Positions 1-11,139 of a stretch of 64,000 nt of DNA are shown here, piece after piece; within the stretch, counting starts at the first letter, position 1, and every line of letters begins with the position of its first letter. Source of the stretch: Icerya purchasi (taxonomy: Eukaryota; Arthropoda; Insecta; Hemiptera; Monophlebidae); NCBI GenBank assembly GCA_039619475.1, contig CM077115.1, positions 140,752,172 through 140,816,171 on the forward strand. The letters are read 5' to 3'. A model generated the notes under the pieces. It was not told where the DNA came from. It saw only the letters and a list, made by a program, of their open reading frames with translations, and ran no database searches. Position numbers and translations under genes: made by a program.

Positions 1-124
1 AGAAATTTGTAGTTTTTGATTTTTCGTTATAACCAGGTGAGTATTAGTTTATTAACTATAACTGTTTTGTAATAATCTGCAAATGATTTCAATTTCGTTA
101 AATTTATATACTCGTAATTTATTT

Positions 125-425
125 ACCTACTAACTATAAAAGACAGCGCGCGGTGGCCTAGTGGCTTAGGTGTTTGGCTACCAAATCAGAGGTATCATGG
201 AATTTCGAAAGTTGTCTCGTTCCGGATCCACTCCCTGGTATATACCTAATTTGAAATTGAATATTGCTTATACCAGAGACAAATATCTGAGAAAGTAAAG
301 ACGGCCGAGAGAACGGAACTGACCTTCCTACTTTTCCATTAGTGCCGTTGAGCTTAGTACATTGTGAACCTTAACTTCACAATTCGTGATACCTTGTCAA
401 GGATATATGGGACTTACTTTACTTA
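125..425 (+). repeat. tRNA-derived SINE, copy S1
   Basis: A non-autonomous SINE-like repeat. The head has a good RNA polymerase III A-box-like stretch, TGGCCTAGTGGCTTAGG at 154-170, and a weak B-box-like stretch near 199-210. The roughly 200-bp body (gaacggaactgacc, cattagtgccgttgagctt, gtgaaccttaacttcacaatt and a 3' end reading gggacttacttta) recurs in diverged form at 39,478-39,715, which shows it is dispersed. The body contains the short inverted motif GTGAA-cctta-ACTTCACAA. It has no coding capacity. The class assignment rests on the A box; the exact ends are estimates. Confidence 0.6.
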
Positions 426-529
426 CTAGCTTTAAACAAAATATACTCTGAAATGCCCCGATTTTGGTTGTAAGCTTCCTCAGGTCAACTCCAGTCATGT
501 CTATCTAATGCGATCTTTTTCTTTTCTAC

Positions 530-1056
530 CCTGGGCGCGCTAACTGCCTTGTCCCCCGACAACATGATAATTCAATAGCTAGGACTAAATAGCCAGGTGG
601 TCAGAAATGGAGCTCACAACAGACACAGTAGCAGCGGTGAAGGCAGTGGGAAGGAATGTAGGTAGCGTTAAAGGAAGATCCAAAGCCAAAAGCTGAGCAT
701 ACATAGACGGGAGTTTAAGGAATGCAGAACATTCGAAACGGATATGATTTGAATCACAAATACAAGGAGGCTCAGAAGCATTAAGGGAGCAGAAAGGAGA
801 AAGAGCTAAAGAAAAACGAAAGCGGGAAGAAGGGAGCAGAGAATGATTGATCTTGAGTCTAATTAAGGAAACAACAGTGGAACGACGACCGACAGGGATA
901 GAATGAAACCAAGGCAGGAAATGAGGAACCGGTTGAGTAAGATGGTACTGCGAATATCGATTTGAAGATATGTCCCCAGCTAAAGTCTGGAATGATTAGA
1001 GCGTCAAAGAATGTCTGAAGAAAGGAAAGAGTCGAGAAAAGGACCATTGCGGGCGT
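530..1056 (-). mobile_element. Family L (I/LOA-like) non-LTR fragment, copy A1
   Basis: A 5'-truncated, decayed C-terminal part of an RNase H-bearing non-LTR retrotransposon ORF2. Read on the minus strand it contains NHSLLPSSRFRFSLALSPFC followed by a C-x-C...H...C-like segment ending in HIRFECSAF, matching NHTLLPSSRFRFHLALSPYC and its C...H...FECPS zinc-binding segment in copies C and D of this window. A premature stop and a frame change split the reading frame near 850. The likely stop codon is at 585-587. The 3' end differs from the other L copies, so this may be a separate subfamily. It abuts fragment A2. Confidence 0.75.
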
Positions 1057-1061
1057 GTGAA

Positions 1062-1210
1062 AGTGTTTATTTTTATTTTTTTATTTTTTTTAACCCCCCT
1101 TTGGGCATGTCAACAAAGAATCTTCACCCAGAAACGAAACGAGGGAGAAGGATCAGTTAGATGTAAAGTCGGTGTCAAATATTGATAAGATAAAAGAACT
1201 GAGGATATGT
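1062..1210 (-). mobile_element. Family L 3'-end fragment, copy A2
   Basis: A very short 3' fragment of family L. On the minus strand, positions 1,205-1,093 match the end of copy D (last codons, stop, 3' UTR, then a run of G and a poly(A) tail seen as T-rich DNA at 1,062-1,092). The terminal stem TGGGT/GCCCA with a 19-nt loop (1,102-1,130) is retained. The tail abuts copy A1, so the two insertions are adjacent in the same orientation. Confidence 0.75.
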
Positions 1211-1899
1211 TTATATTTCATGAACTTTTGTATATCATCTATCCATACAGTCTGTTGTTCCCCTAATTCCCGGTCCTTGCACTCCAAGTTACATATATGA
1301 CCCGGTCTACTACTAAAAGGGACGTATCGTCCGAAAACAAGTTTTCGATATAAAACAGCAGATAAACAAAACGAGTCGGTAGCCGTGATTCCGCGTCTAT
1401 ACTCTTTCACTGTTTTTTTCTTTATTTTTTTTGTGTCTTTTCAAGTTTCCGTGTTCTTGTTTAAAAGCAATTTAAAAAGTAAATATTAAACCTAGAAATA
1501 CCTAGTAGTTGTTTCATTGAGGTGAGCGTACTTTTTTTTCCTCATTGAGAACCGTCAGAAAAGTGGAAATCGATTTTTCAGACGTTTTAGTAAACCGGGT
1601 CGCATATTTTATTTTTTTTGTTTTTCGCGTTCCTTTTCCGATCTAGTTATTTGCCGAGCAATCGTCCCATTCGCGAGAGACAGTAGACACTCGTGTCTTT
1701 GGTAAAAGAAAGTACATATGTATATACTTTTTTTAATTTTTTTATTTTTTTATTTTTTTGTTGAAACCTAATACTCAAAATTAAATATTTAATGTTCATT
1801 TTTATTATATTAGTTTTATTTTAAATTTAGTGTAAGATTTTAAAGTTTTACTTTTATTATAGTTGAAGTTCACTTAAATGTACTTAGGTCCCGGTATAT
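1211..1899. other. AT-rich stretch, no gene recognised
   Basis: A/T-rich sequence with several T-rich tracts (for example 1,728-1,760). I see no coding, RNA or transposon signature in it. Confidence 0.5.
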
Positions 1900-2336
1900 G
1901 TGTGACTCAGGCCCGTGCCCAGAATTTTGGAGGGGGGGGGGGTGGGTTGAAAATTTTCTTTGTAAATTTATTCTATAAATAACAATACATTTTTCACTAA
2001 TATTCGTACTATTAATAATTTCCATCATTTTGATTTATATGTATTAATAATTCACATAAATGAATTACCCCGGATATGAACATTAATAAAAATTGCATAC
2101 GTTATTAATTATACTCGTAATAAAAAATTTTGCATAACATATTAATGAAGTACCTAAAAATATGGAGCATATTTTTTATTTTTTCTTTTAAGAGTACGTA
2201 AAAACATCCTAAAAAATCATCAATATTTATTTTAAATTTGTGATTTTTTTTCAGATTTTTGTGGGTTTATAATAAATATTTCAGTTCTCATGGGGGGGTT
2301 AACCCCCCCCCCCGTGGACACGGCCTTGGTGTGACT
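1900..2336. mobile_element. Non-autonomous hAT MITE 1 with 8-bp target duplication
   Basis: A 421-bp element (1,908-2,328) flanked by exact 8-bp direct repeats GTGTGACT at 1,900-1,907 and 2,329-2,336. Its imperfect terminal inverted repeats are CAGGCCCGTGCCCA on the left and CAAGGCCGTGTCCA on the right (reverse complement), 11 of 14 identical. Both are followed inward by G-runs. An 8-bp target duplication with CA(G/A)G-starting ends is the hallmark of the hAT superfamily. The interior is AT-rich with no coding frame, so movement would need a transposase supplied elsewhere. Confidence 0.85.
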
Positions 2337-2645
2337 AATGTCATGCGTAAATAGACTAAGTTTCTATTTTTATTTCTTGATATTTAAATAACTTTATATA
2401 CGTCTTGAACTCAATTTAAAATTGTAAACACGGGGGCTAAATCGTTGCAGCTACATAAATAAAAGTCGCTCATTTTATTGTTTTATCAATGCACAATTTG
2501 GGCTCATGTACGCAGATAATTTTATATTTTCGCTGCTCGCGCTATTGTAGCGCACGAGCTACTCTCTGAATTTAAATAATTTGTAATTAAATATATATTG
2601 TTTTGTATTCTATTATAAATAAATTGAATTGAATTGAATTGAAGT
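2337..2645 (+). repeat. Candidate non-LTR 3' terminus with hairpin and (TTGAA)n tail
   Basis: The segment ends in a (TTGAA)n microsatellite at about 2,623-2,644, preceded by TATTATAAATAAA, a layout typical of non-LTR elements whose tail is a short tandem repeat rather than poly(A). About 65 bp upstream is a strong hairpin at 2,535-2,559: GCTCG-CGCTA, a 3-nt loop, TAGCG, a CA bulge, CGAGC. No coding sequence of such an element remains here, so it would be a 3' orphan. This is inference from layout only. Confidence 0.4.
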
Positions 2646-4179
2646 AAGAAGCAATCCGCTCAGGAATTAAGTAAGAGAATAATTCGTTTCGCTGATCTCT
2701 TTGAACAGATTAGTTTCAATTGTTTAAATGTATATACTAAAATATGTATAATGGCGCTGTAGTATAAAAAAAAAAAGAAGCTAATAATGTTCAGGGGTAA
2801 TTCATAATTTAAAAAAAGTTAAAAAAAAGAAAATAGAATTATAATTGCAGTACTTCCGAACAATTTCTATATTAAAAATTTGAAAATTGCACATTTTCGT
2901 ATTCCTGGTAATTTTTCATGTATATCATCACCTTTTGTACCCGAAATAAAGATATTTATTAAAAAAATAGATATTATAATCTTTGTTGAAGTCTTTTTTT
3001 CTTCTTTTTTTTTTTTTTTTTTGTTTTGCTATAAAAATATAACGTAAGTAGTATTTGCTTAAACGAAAATTATGCGTTCTTTTGTAACTAACTGCGAGTA
3101 GAAATTACTCGAATTCGCGGTAGAAAAGGAAAAAATTCGAAAGTCGTTCTTTTTAGGGAGAAACAAAAATAGAAAAAAAAAAGCTGATCATCGAAATCGA
3201 GATGATAGTTTACCCGGAAACGATCACTTTCAAACAGTCGTCAGTTGCTTTGTAATACAATTATTTCCGATCTGTTAATCGTCCTATAGGATGCTGCCGG
3301 CATAACAACGAAATAGAGAATAGGTATCGCGAAATTCACTAAAGTCATACACAAATCAGCGAATAATTGTAAATTCGCTGCGTTGTTCAGTGCCGAGAAA
3401 AGGTTGCGTTGACGGCAATAATAGGACGGCAGTTTCGTAAACTTTCGTAATTAATCGAGTTTGAAAAATCGCATGCTTTGTTCGGTGCGTACGTGTTTTG
3501 CGTGACTCACTCGTCTTTGTTTATTAACTGGTTCATTAAGCGCGTTATAATTTTCTATAATACTGCTGCTAATTGCACTCTGTTATATCCGGCATAATAA
3601 TGGTGGTGGCATTCGTTACATACCGTTCGTGGAACGAGCTAACCGGGGCTGTCTAGAGAATGTGCCTCACGAACTTGGCCGAAAGTATCATCTTGTTTTC
3701 GTCATACTCGATTAACAAGTCGACGCCTATATCGGTACTTGACTGTGATTTTACCACTGACACTAGGCAGTCCCTCAACTTCGAATGTTGCAAGCGTGAT
3801 GATCAGCAAACAGCGTTTTGTCCGCGGTTCTTAAGCCTGGCTTATCGTAGTTCCGTGATTTAATTAATACGCGCTGCCGCGATCGAATAGCGGATATCTG
3901 TTTTGACTTTAGTTATTTTCGTATACTATTAACTATCCCCTGTCGTCGTCTACAAAAACAAAAAAAAAAAAAAAAAAAAAAGAAGCAAAACAAGGAAGAA
4001 AAAAAGCCGATCGAAATAATAGCGTGTACTATTTTTGACAATTTGCAAAATGAACTTTTGACCACCTTTCTCACCCACCTTTGATTAACCGGGTATTTTG
4101 ATTTTCATACAGATTTCTGAGGCGCTCTTTCGTAAGTGTTTTTTTTTTTCTAAACAGTTCTTTGACAAAAATTCGACTA
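2646..4179. other. No gene recognised
   Basis: Unannotated sequence with poly(A) and poly(T) runs (2,766-2,777; 3,007-3,021; 3,960-3,980). A 67-codon open frame at 3,660-3,863 has no recognisable motif and I do not call it a gene. Confidence 0.5.
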
Positions 4180-4300
4180 TTTTCTATAGCCTACACGCTC
4201 GAGCACTTGATTTCCGTTACGAAGATCCTGAGTTTGATCCCAGGCGACGGCAGAAATTGTTACAAATGCAACCCTGAGAGAAAAGGCTATAAAATCGTTA
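4180..4300 (+). repeat. tRNA-derived SINE, second family, copy 1
   Basis: A tRNA-like SINE head. A B-box-like GAGTTTGATCCCAGG lies at about 4,230-4,244, followed by a GCGACGGCAGAAATTGTTAC extension. The same arrangement, including ACTTGATTTCCGTTAC upstream and GCGAC(G/A)(G/A)CAGAA downstream, occurs in inverted orientation at 21,190-21,310. Two copies support a dispersed repeat rather than a functional tRNA. The A-box region is degenerate here. Confidence 0.55.
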
Positions 4301-4384
4301 CTTCTATGTGCAACAACTTTTAGGCTAAAAGTGGATTTTCAACGGCGATTGTTCGTAAAATAATTTAAAACCCGCGATCTGGCA

Positions 4385-5818
4385 TTAGATAACGAGATAA
4401 CAGGGAAATATCTTAATTGGTTTAGATGTTATTTACATGAAAGGGACTGTTTAGTGAAAATTGATAATGAATATAGTGATATGGAGAAAACGAAATATGG
4501 AGTAGGACAAGGAACTATATTAGCACCGTTACTGTTTTTAATTTACATCAACTCCATTCACAATTGTATTATGAACGCCAAACTTTACGTATATGCTGAT
4601 GACATTGCTCTGGTAATTGAACACCAAGACGTAGAAATAGCAGAAAGGCTGCTTCAGAAAGACTTTTGAATATGGTTTGCAGATGGGTACACGATAAAAA
4701 ATTATTAATAAATGTCAAAAAATCAAAAGTGATGTACGTAAGAACACCGAGTAGATTTAGAAAGTTCGTGCCTAAAATAGTTTTGCACAAGGTAGAGTGC
4801 CTTCATAGATCGGAAGTATGCCGTTGTGAGCCGTTAGAAATGGCTGATAATTTCAAATACCTGGCAATAACATTCGCGATAAGGCGTTAACTTGGAGAGT
4901 TCACATAGATAACATTGCTAGGAAAATTAGGCAGACTATGCCCCGGCGTTATACAAATTAAAACAAGTTATGAATTACAAAACTACGAGACTGTATTTTG
5001 AAACTCATTAATAATGACACTAGGATTAGATACGGACTCGAAATTTGTGGGGAGGCAAAAAAAACGGAATTAAGGAAAATTAGTAGGCTACAGAAAAGAT
5101 GTTTAAAAATTTTGTTACCGAATTGGACAAGTGCGAATCTTGTAACGAATTCTACTTGGTGGGACAATAATAAAGAAATGTCGCTAAAAATGTTTTTTTA
5201 TTACAGTAAATTTTTAAGGTATAAAACAGAAAAAATAAGATTACCACCGACAAGGGAAATATGGGACTAGGAACTATGACAATTTGTGTGTTTCGTAAGA
5301 CCTAAAGGGATTAATAATAAAATTGATAACGTTGAAGAGGAAGTTATGAGTCATTTACTAGGTAACTTACCAATGGAATTAAGAGACGAATGTAATTTGA
5401 ATATATGGAAAGACAAAATGAAAATATGGTTGATTGCGTGGTGCAAAGAATGAGAAATGGATAGTCATAGGAAAGGAACAGCGATAAGACGGGTAATTGA
5501 TTGAAACAGTAAATAATTATAAATGATGTAATAAAAAAAAACAACTAATGTTTGGTGCTCCTAGCTGCATTACTTATGGCTTATGTGAAAATATTGTGGT
5601 ACGATGTGCGATAAATGTTGTGAATTAAAACTAGACGTAGAATAGTAAAAATAGAAATTAAGTTGAATTAAGTAATTATATATAAGACGAATATGATGTA
5701 TTAGATTTAAGATGTATATAATGAATACACGATATAATTATGTTGAGAACCCACAGTCGAGCAATTGCCTTGTGGGACCCGTAAATTATTTTTAAATAAA
5801 AAAAAAAAAAAAAAAAAA
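4385..5818 (+). mobile_element. Family J (Jockey/CR1 superfamily) retrotransposon, 5'-truncated relic J1
   Basis: The 3' part of a non-LTR retrotransposon ORF2, broken into several frames. The first block includes NWFRCYLHERD, YGVGQGTILAPLLFLIYINS and the catalytic YADDIAL. Later blocks include IWG/ICGEAKKTE, LQKRCLKILLP, TWWDNNKEMSLKM and a C-terminal WLIAWCKE ending at a stop near 5,451. All blocks align in order with the uninterrupted ORF2 at 26,687-29,665, from about residue 645 to the end. Frameshifts lie near 4,668 and 4,890, and there are further stops near 5,000 and 5,270. A roughly 300-bp 3' UTR, the family hairpin and poly(A) follow. Inactive. Confidence 0.9.
5745..5780 (+). promoter_or_regulatory. 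Family J 3' RNA hairpin, copy J1
   Basis: A terminal stem-loop 20 nt before the poly(A) tail: outer CCACA/TGTGG and an apical GC-AATT-GC. The outermost GGG/CCC pairing seen in J3 has decayed to GAG/CCC here. It has the same position and architecture as the hairpins at 26,318-26,356, 38,868-38,903 and 41,326-41,361. Confidence 0.65.
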
Positions 5819-6920
5819 CTTGTAATTAATGGTCGGTGTAATTGAAAATAAGTAACAACAACTTTAACAGCCAATTTTATTTGTTGTTTTTGCTAATTCA
5901 CATAATTTTTAAATTAAAATTAAAAAATAATGAAATCGAGAACTAACGATATGTGTCACAACAGATCGCGCTTTTTAAACATTTTTTATGCGTACCTTAA
6001 ATAGAATTTCGAATATTTTTATAATTTTTGATCGCATTTAGTGCAGACCCCCCCCCCCCCCCCCGGTTTCTAGCCGGATCGAGTGGCACAATATCTATCC
6101 GTTTTCTTGACATTTCATGGTACGCTTGGAAGATACTGCCGTGGTTTTTCTTTGCCCGTCGCAGAATTTTCACTGCCTTAGCCGAAAGGACCAGTTTCGA
6201 GGCGCTTGAGACTCGCGTACTCATTCTAAATCGATAGATCAATTTGACCAGGGACACGAAGGTCGCGGATAAGGTACTGATAGTCAGTTGGATTATTTAA
6301 TGACATGATCACTTTCGACGACAAGTAACCATCTCACCGTTTCCCTATCAGCATGTATTGTGTGAGTCATAACTTTAGCTTTTCTTATCAGCGTTAAGCC
6401 CGTTGAAAAGAAAATTACCACCCCACACGACGTGGACGCGCATAACTCATTGGTTGTTGTTTCGTTTCTCTATCAGTGGGACTACTCCCCCCCACCCCCT
6501 TATATGATACTCGTGGTGACTAGCGACTAGAGAAGGTGCCTCTACTTACAACAACCTGTGGCCCGCGGAGTCCATATATCGAAACCGGTAATAAACTATT
6601 TTCATTTAAAAAACAGCCGACACGCGCTTCAAATCTAAGCAGTAGCCTTATTATATCGTATTTATATTGCCTTTTCAAAAATTAAGTCTAATTATAAAAC
6701 ATCCGGTAAGAAATACTTACGTGTTTAATTTGATATTCGTATTATAATGCAAATTGATTACGAATTTTAATTTAGAATTCCTTCTGATAGTTAGTGTTGT
6801 ATAGGAAATTGAACAACATTCTTTGGATTTCCAGTTGCAACCCCGTAACTTACCCCAGTAATTTATTTCTGATCTTACTCTGCGGTTTACCTGTCATACT
6901 TTGTTTTAACCGTTTTATCT
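5819..6920. other. No gene recognised; poly(C) tracts
   Basis: Unannotated. It contains an 18-nt C run near 6,047-6,064 and a C-rich tract near 6,486-6,498. Positions 6,028-6,257 are open on both strands, but this reflects base composition and I see no protein motif. Confidence 0.45.
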
Positions 6921-6924
6921 TCGG

Positions 6925-7640
6925 CTCGCTCAATCTTCTTCTTCTTCTTCTGGTGGCTTACGTCATTGATGCGTCGGCTATCTTTAACGTTCTGTTTCTT
7001 GCCGCTTTCACCAAATCTTCAAATTTCTTTGATCCTGTCCAAGCTTTTATATTCATTATCCATCCAAACTTCTACCTTGTAGTATGGTTTGTAAAATGCG
7101 GTATTCTTCTCCACGGATTATGATTATGTGGCCGAAATATGTAATTTTCCTTTTTTGAATAATATTCCACATTTCTCTGTTAACTGTTGCTCTTCTTAGA
7201 ACTTCTATATTTGTTTCTTTTTGTGTCCAAGGTATCTTCAGCAGTCCTCCCAGCAACCACATCTCTACCGCCATGAGCCGCTTTGCAGAAATTTTCTTTA
7301 TAGACAACGCGTCTGTACACCGTTTAGCAATACCGGCCGTATATGACATTTAATGACCTTTAATCTTACAGGTAGAGACAACTTTATTAATACGTTACTG
7401 AATTTTCTGAACACGTCTTCGGCTATTCCACATCTGATTCTGATTTCTTCGTCACAATCTAATTTGCAGTTGATCACTCTAAGTCCAAGTATTTGAATTT
7501 CTCAACCTTTTCAATTGATTCTCTCCATTAATATATAGCGCCTCTTCTGCAATCTATGAGCGGGTAACTGTCATAACTGATAAAAATTCCTTTTTTCCGG
7601 TCACTCGCACTTTTCTTCGCCACATTTCCGTAGTATTTTT
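6925..7640 (-). mobile_element. RTE-like endonuclease-reverse transcriptase relic, C-terminal part
   Basis: A decayed C-terminal section of an insect endonuclease-reverse transcriptase ORF of RTE-like type. On the minus strand the order is: an RT-thumb segment with INGE..IEKVEKFKYL, then RLKVIKCHI, then MWLLGGLLKIPWTQKETNIE, VLRRATVNREMWNIIQKRK, ITYFGHII, RGEEYRILQTILQGR, then a KAWTGSKKFEDLVKAARNR-like tail. Several frameshifts and stops are present. The 3' end carries an AAGAAGAAG-type trinucleotide tail (plus-strand ctt repeat near 6,938-6,950) rather than poly(A), as expected of RTE-type elements. The RT catalytic core is not visible. Confidence 0.75.
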
Positions 7641-8285
7641 CGTGGTCCTGTCGAAGGCTGTTTAAGAACGTAAACTCTAATTCGGTTACCTGATAAAAGT
7701 CATTCATAGCGCGCTCGGTTTATATCGTTTATTATGATTGTTTGAATTTCGTCTGAAACAGTCTTTTTAAATAACTAGTAGGAGGGGATGTAGTTGGGAA
7801 AAAGGTGTGGGTCTTCGAGGAAGCTATTAATTAGTAGTATTCGATCGGAACATGTTAATTTTTAACGGAAATTAGGAAAAAATACTTGGTGTGAGCATTA
7901 AAACATCGTAACTGAACAGCGAGATGGAACACTGTACGTATACACGCATGATGTTAACTGATTGAAAAAAGGAAGAGGAAGTATGGAATCTTAAAAGAAG
8001 AGAATATTATACTGAGTTCTCATAGAGGAAATTACCGAACGATATTATTCATTGTTCGTCAAATTCATAAATATATCACGGATTTCCATGTAATTGTTGC
8101 GGTAAGTATATCGTAATGAATTCTGTTTCCGCTTTATTATAACATAAGTAGAACACGAAATATTAAACGGATATCCTAATCCGGTTTTCCGGGTTAAGTT
8201 CTTTATTTATTTTATTGAACTTTTTAACTCAAAAAAGAAAATGGAAACGAATTAAAAAAAAAAAAAAAACATAAAAAACGAAAAT
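7641..8285. other. No gene recognised
   Basis: AT-rich sequence with no coding or repeat signature that I can identify. Confidence 0.5.
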
Positions 8286-8289
8286 GTAG

Positions 8290-9170
8290 AAATACCTAAA
8301 AAATTTACGACGTCAAACGGACAGGCTGCGATGTTATAAACAACGTTATATTTGATACGGTTTCAAATCATACCACTAACTGGAAGATCTTTGTAAGTAT
8401 AATTGAAAATAATATTGACTCGAAAGTCAAACTAAAGAACACAAATGACATTGACATAGCCGTTAAGAACTTTCCTCATCTCGTGGAATATACGTGTAAT
8501 AATTCGACCAATTACGTATCAAAAAAAATCCTATCATAACTTATATATACCCGTAGAATTAAGAAGATTAGTAAAAGAAACCAGGTCAGCAAGAAGGAGA
8601 TGGCAGCGTGGTCGTTACCCATCTTTATACAGCAAAAAAAATAGTTGCAAAACAAAATTAAGGAGTATAAAAATAAAATTTTTAATCATTATACGCAGTA
8701 TGTTAACGATGGTGAAAAGCCTGTATGGACTTCAGTTAAAAACCCGCAAAGTCAACCAGAAGAAAACCATATAATATTAGATCGAATAACATTTGGGTTA
8801 AAACAGACAAAGAAAAGGCGAATGCTTTTGCGGACCATCTTGACACGGTCTTCACTGCACATACTGATCGACTATATACAAAGGTCATTGAAAGAACCTC
8901 GTCGGTGTGAACACGCTACTAAGGTATTTTCTCCAAGAAAAGTTTTCGTATGTCTTCGGAATATACCACTACGTACAGCTTCTAGCTTCGATAAAATTAC
9001 TGGAAAAATAATCTCTCGACTACCGCAGAGAGCGGCTATTCTTCTTTGTTAAATCTTTAATGCAATTCTAAGGATGCGATACCTCCGCAAAATGTGGAAG
9101 AAGTCGATTATTATCATGGCTCATAAAATGGGGAAACCGCAGACATACATATCTACCTTACGTTTAACGC
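8290..9170 (+). mobile_element. Jockey-clade non-LTR retrotransposon relic (EN-RT linker and RT start)
   Basis: A frame-broken piece of a Jockey-clade ORF2. In order it shows NWKIFVSIIENNID, a segment ending in DIDIAVKNFPHL, YIPVELRRLVKETRSARRRW with QRGRYPSLYS, NKIKEYKNKIFNHYTQYVND, W.S.KNPQ, and in another frame DKEKANAFADHLDTVFTAHT. Next come SSFDKITGKIISRLPQRA with IFNAILR, then MWKKSIIIMAHKMGKP. This is the conserved order of the linker and first RT blocks in Jockey ORF2, where the R(R)ARRRWQ box and the D-LITGK-LP-A box are characteristic. A stop interrupts near 8,641 and others follow. No 3' end or poly(A) is present, so both ends are lost. Confidence 0.75.
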
Positions 9171-9987
9171 GTAACGAAATTTTTTTCCTACCGTACCAAA
9201 ATTTTTCCCTACCGCGCGATAAGAAGTTTCACTTCAATAAGAAAGTTGATTTTGCACATAAATCCGGCCTCTAATAATGACTAATAAAGTTTTCTTGAAA
9301 CAGTTGTTTTGAATAATTTTATACTATGTAAATAACATTGTGGAACTTGTCGGAAGAAGCTTTTCTTTGTAACCAAAAAACTTGAATAATGTTTAAATTG
9401 TATAAATTTAAACATTGAACCTTCTACCTTGAATTTAATATCGAACTTGATCGCAAAAAGAATATGGATAAAAACAAACGAAGAAAGAAAAAAAGGACAT
9501 ACCAGTTTAGACTTAAGGTCTATTAATATTTTATTAAAAGTTCTAAAGTTTATAAAAATTATACTTAAACTTAAGTTTTATCATTTTATGCAAATAAAAT
9601 CTCTAGGATGGCTATACAAAAATAGGTAAAAATCAGGTGAAAAACTTTTCAGGAATTAAATTCCATTTGTTTGAATTTTAGATAGACACACACACACACA
9701 CAGATAGATTGGAATCATTATTACTGTAAAATACGAAAATAATCATTTTTTATTTTTTTAACTTTCCTTACTTACTGCATGCGATTTAATAGAATTTGGT
9801 TTTCCAAACCCTTATTGCAACTCTTCGTCTTGCCCTTTCTTTAACTGTCCGTAATTCCTGTTATCAGTTCTTTCGTATTATAGATAACCGGTCGATTTAA
9901 AGTCTAGTTATTCTTCCTTTTAATTGTTATTTTTTTCTTTTTCGGCTTATCAGTAAAATATGTAAAAGAAGGAAAGACACTGGAATC
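9171..9987. other. No gene; perfect 12-bp inverted repeat and (CA)n
   Basis: Holds an exact 12-bp inverted repeat AATGTTTAAATT / AATTTAAACATT with a 5-nt spacer at 9,388-9,416, and a short (CA)n tract near 9,685-9,702. No coding signature. Confidence 0.5.
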
Positions 9988-10370
9988 TTTTTTTTTTTTT
10001 TTTTTTTTTTTTTTGGGCGCATCAACTATGGACCATTGCCCAGACACAATGGGAAGAAGAGACAACTAACTAGAACCTAATTCGGTTGGAGACAGCTGAA
10101 ATAAAGGAACCAAGGACAAGAACAACAGACTGGGAAGGAAGGGACAAGATGTAAGACGCACAGTAAGGAGTGGGAAGCCCCAGCTTTATAAGGTGAAGAT
10201 AGAAAAGAGAGCGCTCCGCAGAAAGAGCAGAGCACTCGAAGAAAATGTGATCAGCATCACAGACAACTGCTTCATCTGGATGCAACGGACAATGAGGAGA
10301 GGGAAGCAAAGAGAAACGATAGCGTGAAGAGGGCAGCAGTGTATGATAATCTTAATACGGTTAGAAATAG
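9988..10370 (-). mobile_element. Family L non-LTR fragment, copy B
   Basis: A 5'-truncated family L ORF2 end. On the minus strand, HTLLPSSRYRFSLLPSPHC leads into CPLHPDEAVVCDADHIFFEC, the zinc-binding C...H...C...H...C-like segment of the family, and the reading frame ends after GSFISAVSNRIRF at 10,070. A 1-bp frameshift near 10,345 separates the upstream SNRIK segment. The 3' UTR holds the family hairpin TGGGC/GCCCA with a 19-nt loop (10,014-10,042), directly followed by the poly(A) tail (T run 9,988-10,014). Confidence 0.85.
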
Positions 10371-10880
10371 AAGAAAGAACGAAATTGTAGAGACAATACA
10401 AGGTAATGAAAGCGAAAGAATAAAGGACCCGTTTATAAGAAGAGAAAGGTCTAAAGGGTTAGAGGTAGAGAAACTCAACCGTTTAGAGAAGAATGCGGAA
10501 CGTATTTCGAAACATGATGCGTATCATTGCAAATTAAACTGCGATCGTTCATATAAAATGGGAAAAAAAGGCAAGGTGATTAGGGATTTAGAATGGTTGC
10601 GTGGAGAAATAGGAAAGGTAGCGTTGACGTCCCTAATGTTTTTAGAATTGTTAATGAAATAAAAACACGATACAAAAAAAAAACCGAATTAAGAACCTAA
10701 ATTCACGGATAACAATCGGGAATCCAGAGATGACTGAAGAGAAACTAATTTGAGACGGTGAAGGAAATTTAAATAATCGAGGATGAAATATGGAAACTAA
10801 TTAAATAAAATAGTGCGAGAAAAAAATTTACAAAGATCGGATTTTTGGAAGTTGAATCATCAGTCGTTGAAAAGATATAT
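10371..10880. other. No gene recognised
   Basis: A 112-codon plus-strand open frame at 10,324-10,662 starts inside copy B read backwards and is rich in charged residues (K, R, E, N). I find no family motif and do not support it as a gene. Confidence 0.4.
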
Positions 10881-11103
10881 ATATATATAACTCGGCCATT
10901 TTGGCCCCGCAAGGGATTATGCCCCTTGACCCCTCTTGCTTATATTTCTGTCTCTTTCTCTTCTATACTTTGTTTACAACGTACTTCTAAATCGGTCCAT
11001 ATGAATATAATAACATAATCACAAAAATCCTATAAAATATAACAAACGTTACATAAAATGGGACATTTTTTCTAATGGGGGGTAGCCTAAAAATTACGTT
11101 GTA

Positions 11104-11133
<30 letters not shown>
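10881..11133 (+). repeat. Family M (TA)n-bounded repeat, copy M1
   Basis: A dispersed non-coding repeat. It begins after (TA)n with AACTCGGCCATTTTGGC, passes through a C-rich segment (a decayed CAAGGG...CCCCTTG hairpin), a pyrimidine tract with TCTGTCTCTTTCTCTTCTA, then CACAAAAATCCTATAAAATA and ACGTTACATAAAATGGGACA. It ends in CCTAAAAATTACGTTGTAAT followed by (TA)n at 11,108-11,133. The same order is found at 15,757-17,112 and 50,995-52,340, in both orientations. Confidence 0.8.

Positions 11134-11139
<6 letters not shown>

Noticed and set aside
6028..6257. Open frames on both strands with a proline or glycine run
   Set aside because: The run is the translation of a poly(C)/poly(G) tract; no supporting motif.
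10324..10662. 112-codon plus-strand open frame
   Set aside because: It begins inside L copy B read in reverse, is composed mainly of K/R/E/N residues and has no family motif.
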